NCBI GenBank assembly: GCA_002451695.1
Contig: DKDC01000027.1
Coordinates: 613-6,036, forward strand
Length of the DNA stretch: 5,424 bases
Source of the DNA: Prevotellaceae bacterium UBA6858
GTDB taxonomy: Bacteria > Bacteroidota > Bacteroidia > Bacteroidales > Bacteroidaceae
Direction: 5' to 3'
Made by a program: the position numbers and the translations under genes. Within the stretch, counting starts at the first letter, position 1, and the number at the start of each line of letters is the position of its first letter. The notes below the pieces were generated by a model that saw only the letters and a list, made by a program, of their open reading frames with translations, did no database searches and had not been told where the DNA came from. Of the stretch, positions 1-5,424 are shown in pieces.

Positions 1-110
1 CATCTGAAAAACAAAATCTTACAAAAGAGTGGCAAAACAGGGCATATCCCTGAAACACAAGGGGTTGCGGGTTTTGCATTTTGAGGCGGCGTTTGCGGTG
101 CTGGATGCCG
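1..110. other. Left non-coding flank, possible upstream region of the next minus-strand gene
   Basis: After the terminator no supported gene remains. The first three bases (CAT) could be the ATG of a minus-strand gene running off the left edge, with the AT-rich stretch 4-30 as its leader. One start codon at the edge is not evidence enough to call it. The closest promoter-like word, TAAGATTTTG (minus strand, 12-21), has the wrong internal spacing for the TAnnTTTG consensus. Confidence 0.35.
38..52 (-). repeat. Small inverted repeat in the left non-coding flank
   Basis: CAGGG and CCCTG form perfect 5-bp arms around a 5-base spacer. On the minus strand the hairpin is followed by TTTT then G. 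It is too small to be a convincing terminator on its own and the strong terminator is already upstream of it. It could be a weak back-up terminator, or an operator for a gene starting at or beyond the left edge. Confidence 0.25.
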
Positions 111-146
111 AAAAAAATCCCCGCGCCGTTGCGGGTGCGGGGATTT
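111..146 (-). terminator. Rho-independent terminator of the two-gene unit
   Basis: Read on the minus strand, a perfect 10-bp stem AAATCCCCGC / GCGGGGATTT (arms at 137-146 and 115-124) encloses a 12-base loop. The descending arm runs directly into a seven-T tract (positions 111-117 read in reverse). It begins 28 bases after the stop codon of the FAS1 lipoprotein gene and is oriented to stop transcription coming from the right. In the other direction the stem is followed by only TTT then CGTC, so it should work mainly one way. Confidence 0.92.
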
Positions 147-174
147 CGTCTTGTATTGTTTTGCGGTGGCTATG

Positions 175-2223
175 TTACCACTGGTCTTCTTCTACTGCGC
201 CGTTATACACGTTCTTGGGGACCCACTCCATATAGTCGAGCAGGAAGCACGCGAACGGGTTGCTCAAAACCGACTTCACGCGCAGGTACATGGTGTCTTC
301 GGGCTTCATGTTGCCGGTCCACACAATTTTGCGCACGCGCAGATTTGCACGGTATGTGGTGGAGTTTCGCATTGCCTCGGTTACGGGCGCACCGTTGCGC
401 GATATGCCGTCATGGCGCGGCGGCTTCATGTAGCCGTGGTTGAGCATATTCTTGTCTATCTGCCTTGTTACTTCCGGGTCGTCGTCATCCGGCGCCCAGC
501 CGATGTTGGGGTTGGAGAGCGAAAGGCGGAGGTCAACCGGCAGACCTATGGCCTGAAGGTTGTACTTGTCCTTGCCGAGATAGAACTGTGCCATTCCGAA
601 GCCGGTGTTGCAGGGTGCGCAGATGCGGAACTGCCATGTGCCCTCGAAAGGCACGGGCGGCAGACGGAATGTGAGGTCGTATTGCCCGCGTATATTCATC
701 TCGTCGGCCTGGTAGTTGCACATACTGCTTGGTCCGTGGTAGGGAAGATAGACGAGCCAGCTTTCGTCCGACACCTCCATGCGCTCGAAATAATTGTTGG
801 GTATCGCGTGCTGCCCCGCGTCCTTTATGCGGCGCAGGCCGTTGCTTATCAGTTCGGAGAAAAGGGACGAGAAATCCCAGCGTATGCGTTCGTTGAGCAC
901 CACGTTTGGCACGTCATCATCGTAAACCAGCACCTCGTCTATCGGATAGTAGAAGCCGTTGAGCGCGTTGTTTGCCACGCGGCCGTTGTCGGGCCGGATA
1001 TTCACGCCCTCGCGGTCAACCAGAAGTTCGTCGTATGTGTCGCGGTCGTAGGTGCAGTGGCGGTTTATGCGCTTGCCGTCGGTCTGCCGCCCTTCCGAGA
1101 TTTTCATCAGGCGGTGATACCCCCCGAGCGTCTCGTAATACTCGTGGCAGTCGATTGTCAGGTTGTTGGGATTGCTGTATCCGTAGCCCATCTCAACCTG
1201 GTGTATCACCATCTTCTCCCAGCTCATCCTGGCGGGTACGATGTGGTATGCCACAAACTGGTGTACGGCGTTGTTGGGGTCTTTGAGGTCTTCAGCCTTC
1301 GCATCGGGGTATGCCCTTTGGCACTGCTCCTTTATTACTGCAAATACGCTTTCCCAATTCACGAACACGTCGCTTTTGTATTCCGGCGCACTGCACCCCC
1401 ATTGCTCCATGAACACGCTGTCGGTCTCCACAAAGGCGGTGAAGCCGTAGTATCTGTGGTCGGGGTTTGGTATCTCGGCACTCTTGTCGAGATTTGGCCC
1501 GTATTCGGGATGGTTTGTCTCGTAGTCCTCGTCGCGCACCAAGCTCATGGAGTCGGCAAAGCCGGTCTCCTCGAGCAGACGGCTGAATATCTTCATGTTC
1601 GGCGCGGCCTTGATGAGGTCGGGCAGCTTGTCGTTCGACGGCTGAAGCACGCGGTTCACGCCTTGTATGTAGCCGTTGCTGCATTCAACGTCGGGATTTT
1701 CTATGATTGACTTTTCGTTCACCACAACAACCGTCTTGGAGTTTACGGTGTCGAACGAAATCATTATGTAGCGGTCGTCAAGGCTTCGGGTTTCAAGTGC
1801 GCCTATCACGAAGTCGGTTGTCTTGAGCCCTTTCTGGTCTTGGTTGTCGATTATGGCGTTCCTCACGATGTATTCTGCAATCTCGTATGTTATGCTGTCG
1901 AGGTCGCAGTTTTGTTTCTCATACACCGAGTCGATAAACTGCTGCACGGCCTTGTCGCTTGGCGCAAACACGGTGTAGTTTCCGCGTGCCGCGAGCAGGG
2001 ACGACACACGCGAGTCGGTTTTTCTCCCGGTCTTGACGCGCTTGGTGAGCCTTGAAAACAAGGAATAGCCTTCGGTGTTGTCAAGATAGCCGGCAACGGT
2101 TTCCCCTTCGAACACAAAAAGGTTTGAGGAGTCCACTTTGTCCGAACAGCTCCACATTGCCGCAATGGCGAATGCTGCGGCAATTCCGCAGAACAGCCTG
2201 GATTTGATTTTTTTGAAGTTCAT
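175..2223 (-). CDS. Tandem fasciclin (FAS1) domain lipoprotein with C-terminal beta-rich domain
   Basis: This is an intact 682-codon gene ending in TAA. The N-terminus is a lipoprotein signal: basic MNFKKIKSR, a hydrophobic stretch, then AMWSC with C26 as the lipidated residue. The following SDKVD is acidic-leaning like Bacteroidota surface-export signals, though not a clean match. Residues ~43-195 form a FAS1 domain with both hallmarks: the H1 motif YTVFAPSDKAV (83-93) and the H2-like SNGYIQGVNRVLQ (182-194). Residues ~199-435 form a second, divergent and enlarged FAS1 domain: FTAFVETDSVF (261-271) as H1, HQFVAYHIVP (321-330), and ALNGFYYPIDEVLVYD (420-435) as H2. Residues ~440-682 are beta-rich, contain a DDDD run (579-582) and end in LLDYMEWVPK, an ending I associate with extracellular Bacteroidales proteins. 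FAS1 domains are known for adhesion and binding, so a surface glycan-binding or scaffolding role is inferred. The start lies 4 bases after the upstream stop with no Shine-Dalgarno, suggesting co-transcription and coupled translation. The C-terminal domain may be DUF5108-like, from memory only. Confidence 0.93.
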   Translation of the reverse strand: MNFKKIKSRLFCGIAAAFAIAAMWSCSDKVDSSNLFVFEGETVAGYLDNTEGYSLFSRLTKRVKTGRKTDSRVSSLLAARGNYTVFAPSDKAVQQFIDSVYEKQNCDLDSITYEIAEYIVRNAIIDNQDQKGLKTTDFVIGALETRSLDDRYIMISFDTVNSKTVVVVNEKSIIENPDVECSNGYIQGVNRVLQPSNDKLPDLIKAAPNMKIFSRLLEETGFADSMSLVRDEDYETNHPEYGPNLDKSAEIPNPDHRYYGFTAFVETDSVFMEQWGCSAPEYKSDVFVNWESVFAVIKEQCQRAYPDAKAEDLKDPNNAVHQFVAYHIVPARMSWEKMVIHQVEMGYGYSNPNNLTIDCHEYYETLGGYHRLMKISEGRQTDGKRINRHCTYDRDTYDELLVDREGVNIRPDNGRVANNALNGFYYPIDEVLVYDDDVPNVVLNERIRWDFSSLFSELISNGLRRIKDAGQHAIPNNYFERMEVSDESWLVYLPYHGPSSMCNYQADEMNIRGQYDLTFRLPPVPFEGTWQFRICAPCNTGFGMAQFYLGKDKYNLQAIGLPVDLRLSLSNPNIGWAPDDDDPEVTRQIDKNMLNHGYMKPPRHDGISRNGAPVTEAMRNSTTYRANLRVRKIVWTGNMKPEDTMYLRVKSVLSNPFACFLLDYMEWVPKNVYNGAVEEDQW

Positions 2224-2227
2224 AATC

Positions 2228-5113
2228 TTATAGCATTATGTTTGTTTCGAATTTTGCCGTATGCCAAAGGCGGATGTCCACCTTGCGCCCGTATTGTTCC
2301 TTTTTGAGTTTTACAGTAAGCGAGCCTTTTTTCACGTTGGCGGGAACTTCCGCCCCGTCAACGGTTGCTTTCGCGCTTTTCGCCGCTGCGGGCACCGGTA
2401 TGGTTATTTCCTCCGCCCCGTTGGCGTAGAGGTTGTAGTGCGACATATCACCTTTTACCGGCCCGAACGTAATGTCGTTGAGCTTTGTGGCGGCGAATTT
2501 GTATTTCCTGCCGTCCACGGTGATTTCACTGCACTGCTGCCCATAGAAGGCGCAGAGGCGCTTTCCCTTGACGTTGAAGCCCATCGACAGCCGTCCTGTA
2601 TAGCTCACGCGGTGTCCGTTCACCGCCGCGTTCTTCAGCGTTATGGTGTCGCCGGGCAGCGGATTGTCTTTAAGTATCCGGGCGTCGTATTCGCCGTTTC
2701 GCGAGAAATTTCCGTCCCAATTCTCAACGTGAGTGCGGTAATGGTTCACGACCATCGCAGTTCCGTTGGGGAACGATGAGACAAAGTATCCGCCGGTGCG
2801 CGAAAGGTATGCGGGATTGTCGTTCACGCCCTTGAACGCGCCGCTTGCGGGATACGCGCCGAGAGAGTTGAGAACCTCGAACATGTTGCGGCTTTCGTAG
2901 CCGAGACTTCGGCTTTGGTCGTCGCGCAGACGGCATCCCATGAAACAGGCTCTGCCGCCGTTGGGATAGTTCTTCACAGTGCCGATTGTCTCGCCGTTGC
3001 AGGTGGCGGCTACTTCGCTCCCGGCCGTTTCTGCCGGGTAAATGCGGTCAACAATGAAGTCGGTGAGTATCGTCTGCGGCTCGACGCCTTTCATAAGTCC
3101 TGTGAAATCAATCTTCTTTCCGCTTGCGGCTTTTCCGTTGTCGGTGCCGAACTTGCACTTCGCCCCGAAAATCCGCTGCCATTGTGCGCTGCAGTCCTTG
3201 CCGCCCTTGTCGAGCATCGGCGGTGCGCTCATCCAGAGAACTTTTCCGCCGGCGTTAAGGAATTTCTCCATGAAGTCGAGTTCGCCCTGCTCGGGAAGCG
3301 GCTCATAAAGCACCGCCAGTGTGCCGTATTCCTTTTCGGCAACGCGTATTTTGCCTTCGGGCGTGATTTCGCCCATCCTGAGCATCATGTCGCTCGTTAT
3401 GTAGTTGGCGTATCCGTATTGCGTCATCCAGCTTCCGAACCTCGGGTCAACGGCTACGAGGTTCATGGGATAGAGCATCAGCACGTCAATGTCGCGGTGC
3501 ACGCCGTCGGTTATAAGCCTTATGTTTTCCGGGGGGTCGCAGCCGTAGGCGTAGTTTATGGCCATTCTGCGCTCATTGCTTTCTGCGGGCATTCCCCACG
3601 CGGCGGCATACGCGTTGGGGATTTTGTTCACAACGCCGATTGACGCCGCCATCGCCGCGCCGTAATAGTTGCGGTCGAGCCAGCCGCACTCGCAGAAGTC
3701 GTTTCCCGTGGGTTGCAGGTATTCGCCCCACTTGAAATAGTCGTAGCAGGCCGCCGAAGCCTGATGGACAGTATTGCCCCAAAGAAAGTTCGGCGTGTAT
3801 TCGTAGTTTGCGGCGTATGTGTTGTCGGGGGTCTCCCACTTGTCGATCGTCGGCGACTCCGCCCACGACGAGTGCGCTCCGGTGCGGAACTCGCGGTTGA
3901 ACAGCTTTTCGCCGTACTGCTTGGCCTCAACAAAAAGATCAACCACATGGTCGTTCAGCAGTCTGTAATAAATGTCGCGCATGAGGTATGTGCGCTGAAT
4001 GTCCTCCGGCTTTCCGCCAAGCACGTATTCCACGTTCACAATTGCCTCCACGGTTGGCTTGTAGATGAGCGGCTGGTTCACGAAGTAGAGCATATGGCGG
4101 ATGTCGAAAGGCATACCTGTTTTCCGCGACATCATGCGCCCCATTCCGTCAGTATAGAAACGCAAATTGAACTGTCCGTCCTCCTGATGGGCGAAATAGT
4201 CCCAGTCCTGCTGTATGTGCATCTCGTCGCAATACAGCGAGCGCAGGTTCACGCCCGCATCGTGGTACTTTTTCAGCAGGTTCTTCAGGAACGGCAGCGC
4301 GTCGTCGGCAAAGTAGTCTATCTCCTGCGTTTCGTATTCCAGAAGCACAAGCACGTTGTCGTAGCCCTCAAGCCCGGCTTCCTCGCCGAATATCCTCAAC
4401 CTCCGCTGCGGTATCGTGCCGCTCTCGGGCCCTGCGGTGTCGAGCACCTCATGCTTCACGTTTTCCAGCTCCCTTATGTCGTCTGGATTTACCGCTATCT
4501 TGGTCTTGCCGATCTGCTTGCCCTTGAAGGCGTATGCCCTCACCGCGCAAAGTTTCACCGGGGTCGCGCCCTTGTTGTTCGTCCAAAGTGTCTGCTGCCA
4601 CATTTGCAGACTGAACTTTCCTGTCTGCGCGTTGCGCATCCCCACCTTGAAAGCCACCCACTTGCCGGTGTTCCCTGTCTGGTTGCGGTATGCCTGTCCC
4701 AGCTCGAGCGGACTGAGGAGGCTGAGCTGCAAGCCCGCGCCGGCGTTCTTGGTGGTGTAGTCGCTTATCTTCGCGATGCAGTCCACGTACTCGTCCATGT
4801 CGGGGGTGAGTTTGCGCTCGGTGTTCCGGTCATCGCGGTACTGGCGGAAAAACTCGTCAAAGGCTATCGTTATCTGGTCGGAATGCCAGCCCTTTGCCTG
4901 TTCCACAGCCTTTTTCAAGCTAAGTTTGCTCTTGTTTATCCCTGTGGTGTTGTCTATTTCCTTTTCAGGGGAGTTTGCGAGGTCTCGCAGTTGCTGGTCG
5001 TTTGTGAGGATGAAAACCTGCCCTTTCGCCTCGTTTGCGCTAAATATTATTGAGGCGAAAGCAACGATAATCAGCAGAATCCTTGATGGTTTCATTTTGG
5101 TTGCTGTCTGCAT
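2228..5113 (-). CDS. Exported glycoside-hydrolase-like protein (TIM barrel plus GATase-like domain), family unassigned
   Basis: This is an intact 961-codon gene ending in TAA. The N-terminus has a basic stretch (KMKPSR), a hydrophobic core (ILLIIVAFASIIF) and a likely signal peptidase I site near residues 26-31, so the product is exported. Residues ~75-460 read like a TIM barrel: ITIAFDEFF near 81-89, LQLSLLSPLELG near 128-139, VLVLLEYE near 254-261, and a strand ending in YCDEMHIQ (294-301). In that last strand E297 sits where clan GH-A enzymes carry the acid/base. Residues ~541-640 (VLMLYP, then GTLAVLYEPLP, then FLNAGGKVLWMSAPP) resemble the GATase-like domain of GH42- and GH106-type enzymes. 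Residues ~765-950 look like beta-sandwich modules. Start choice: the ATG at 5113 directly follows an in-frame TGA, so it is the earliest possible. Met7 (5095) lies after an A-rich stretch, gives a tighter signal peptide and may be the true start. Hydrolase function is inferred from fold-like patterns; the nucleophile and substrate are unidentified. Confidence 0.9.
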   Translation of the reverse strand: MQTATKMKPSRILLIIVAFASIIFSANEAKGQVFILTNDQQLRDLANSPEKEIDNTTGINKSKLSLKKAVEQAKGWHSDQITIAFDEFFRQYRDDRNTERKLTPDMDEYVDCIAKISDYTTKNAGAGLQLSLLSPLELGQAYRNQTGNTGKWVAFKVGMRNAQTGKFSLQMWQQTLWTNNKGATPVKLCAVRAYAFKGKQIGKTKIAVNPDDIRELENVKHEVLDTAGPESGTIPQRRLRIFGEEAGLEGYDNVLVLLEYETQEIDYFADDALPFLKNLLKKYHDAGVNLRSLYCDEMHIQQDWDYFAHQEDGQFNLRFYTDGMGRMMSRKTGMPFDIRHMLYFVNQPLIYKPTVEAIVNVEYVLGGKPEDIQRTYLMRDIYYRLLNDHVVDLFVEAKQYGEKLFNREFRTGAHSSWAESPTIDKWETPDNTYAANYEYTPNFLWGNTVHQASAACYDYFKWGEYLQPTGNDFCECGWLDRNYYGAAMAASIGVVNKIPNAYAAAWGMPAESNERRMAINYAYGCDPPENIRLITDGVHRDIDVLMLYPMNLVAVDPRFGSWMTQYGYANYITSDMMLRMGEITPEGKIRVAEKEYGTLAVLYEPLPEQGELDFMEKFLNAGGKVLWMSAPPMLDKGGKDCSAQWQRIFGAKCKFGTDNGKAASGKKIDFTGLMKGVEPQTILTDFIVDRIYPAETAGSEVAATCNGETIGTVKNYPNGGRACFMGCRLRDDQSRSLGYESRNMFEVLNSLGAYPASGAFKGVNDNPAYLSRTGGYFVSSFPNGTAMVVNHYRTHVENWDGNFSRNGEYDARILKDNPLPGDTITLKNAAVNGHRVSYTGRLSMGFNVKGKRLCAFYGQQCSEITVDGRKYKFAATKLNDITFGPVKGDMSHYNLYANGAEEITIPVPAAAKSAKATVDGAEVPANVKKGSLTVKLKKEQYGRKVDIRLWHTAKFETNIML

Positions 5114-5145
5114 TCAGACGCGGCTGTATGCATCTTTTGTTTCAT
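5092..5145 (-). other. Possible 17-codon leader ORF overlapping an alternative start codon
   Basis: On the minus strand an ATG at 5145 opens a 17-residue reading frame (MKQKMHTAASECRQQPK). Its TGA stop (5094-5092) overlaps the Met7 ATG (5095-5093) of the exported hydrolase-like gene as ATGA. It starts roughly 10 bases after the predicted transcription start. If transcription starts there and Met7 is the true start, this could be a translated leader coupled to the main gene. No ribosome-binding sequence is visible and the peptide resembles nothing I recognise, so chance is quite possible. The frame extends further upstream to 5349, but that extension runs through the promoter and is not credible as a gene. 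Confidence 0.15.
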
Positions 5146-5146
5146 G

Positions 5147-5156
5147 AGATTAATCT
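5147..5156. promoter_or_regulatory. Perfect 10-bp palindrome at the predicted transcription start
   Basis: AGATTAATCT is its own reverse complement. It lies just downstream of the candidate -7 element and overlaps the predicted start site, a position where a dimeric repressor could bind. A palindrome this short is expected several times by chance in 5 kb, so only the position makes it notable. Confidence 0.2.
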
Positions 5157-5162
5157 TCGTTG

Positions 5163-5170
5163 CAAAAATA
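5163..5170 (-). promoter_or_regulatory. Candidate Bacteroidota -7 promoter element for the two-gene unit
   Basis: On the minus strand this reads TATTTTTG, a full match to the Bacteroidota -7 consensus TAnnTTTG. It is the only match I found in the 311-base upstream region. The -33 partner is less convincing: TTTG at 5182-5185 is too close (11 bases between) and TTGTG at 5194-5198 is slightly far (23 bases between). A start site near 5155-5158 would give a 5' leader of about 45 bases to the first possible start codon (5113), or about 60 to Met7 (5095). Confidence 0.4.
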
Positions 5171-5424
5171 AAAAATAATTGCAAACATTCTTGCACAATC
5201 GTGAAAAAATTGCACGGAACGGCAAAAAAAATTGCGCCATAGCAAAACGCCGCCCACGGAGCAAGATTTCCAGCCACAATGTTGCGCCCCAAGCCAGCCT
5301 CACAAAAACCGCGAATACCGTCCAAAACGCCTAACGCATTGACTTCCAAAGAAAAGCCCGAATAACAAACATTTTTTATAACGTTTTGTTTTTCAAGTGT
5401 TTGAAAGTGGCAAAAAAAGGTCTG

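Larger units (their letters stand above)
5114..5424. other. AT-rich non-coding upstream region
   Basis: No credible gene lies in this 311-base stretch. It is visibly richer in A and T than the coding DNA. It holds the candidate promoter and palindrome annotated separately. It also has three copies of an A-run followed by ATTGC (ATTGC at 5178-5182, 5209-5213 and 5231-5235) and two TTGCAC words (5191-5196 and 5210-5215). The far right end carries T- and A-runs (5371-5393 and 5412-5418) with no clear hairpin. Whatever gene lies further right is outside the window. Confidence 0.7.

Noticed and set aside
1..3. CAT at the left edge as a start codon of a further minus-strand gene
   Set aside because: Three bases cannot support a gene call. 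It is mentioned only as a possibility in the left-flank entry.
29..235. 68-codon plus-strand open frame at the left end
   Set aside because: It crosses the terminator and the 3' end of the lipoprotein gene on the opposite strand and shows no domain. It is a chance frame.
151..1710. 519-codon open frame on the plus strand, antisense to the FAS1 lipoprotein gene
   Set aside because: Its codons are in exact register with those of the minus-strand gene. Plus-strand stops would therefore correspond only to sense TTA, CTA and TCA codons, which this gene avoids. The translation has no recognisable domain, the frame begins within the terminator-stop region, and the minus-strand product has clear FAS1 motifs.
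2915..3643. 242-codon plus-strand open frame
   Set aside because: It is in codon register with the opposite minus-strand gene, with no start signal or domain. It is a shadow of coding bias.
3713..5053. 446-codon open frame on the plus strand, antisense to the hydrolase-like gene
   Set aside because: It is again in codon register with the real gene and explained by the same avoidance of TTA, CTA and TCA codons. The product is a low-information Val/Leu/His-rich string.
5182..5185. TTTG as the -33 promoter element
   Set aside because: Only 11 bases separate it from the -7 element, well short of the usual spacing of about 20, so it was not annotated as part of the promoter.
5146..5349. Upstream extension of the 17-codon leader frame to an 85-codon protein starting at 5349
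   Set aside because: It would run through the candidate promoter and AT-rich repeats, and has no domain or start signal. Only the last 17 codons are considered, as a possible leader.

Overview
The window is a two-gene, minus-strand transcription unit from a member of the Bacteroidota, most likely a gut-type Bacteroidales. The reasons are a Bacteroidota-type -7 promoter element (TAnnTTTG form), no visible Shine-Dalgarno sequence before either gene, a lipoprotein with tandem fasciclin (FAS1) domains, and a large exported glycoside-hydrolase-like protein next to it. The coding DNA is fairly GC-rich and the flanks are AT-rich. That fits a higher-GC genus of the order (Muribaculaceae-, Prevotella- or Alistipes-like), but the genus cannot be fixed from this sequence.

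Layout, in the direction of transcription (right to left). Positions 5114-5424 are a non-coding, AT-rich upstream region with a candidate promoter, a palindrome at the predicted transcription start and a possible 17-codon leader ORF. Positions 5113-2228 encode a 961-residue exported protein. It looks like a TIM-barrel glycoside hydrolase followed by a class I glutamine-amidotransferase-like (GATase-like) domain and C-terminal beta-rich domains. After only 4 bases, 2223-175 encodes a 682-residue lipoprotein: two FAS1 domains, the second divergent and enlarged, then a C-terminal beta-rich domain. A strong intrinsic terminator at 111-146 closes the unit 28 bases after the second stop codon. Positions 1-110 are non-coding and probably belong to the upstream region of the next gene to the left.

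Inferred biology: the genes are almost certainly co-transcribed and both products leave the cytoplasm. The first is predicted to act on a glycan in the periplasm or at the surface. The second is predicted to be an outer-membrane-anchored adhesion or glycan-binding partner. The pair resembles the accessory part of a polysaccharide utilization locus, but no SusC/SusD pair, sensor or sigma factor lies inside the window, so the substrate is unknown. No RNA gene, mobile element, CRISPR array or broken gene was found.
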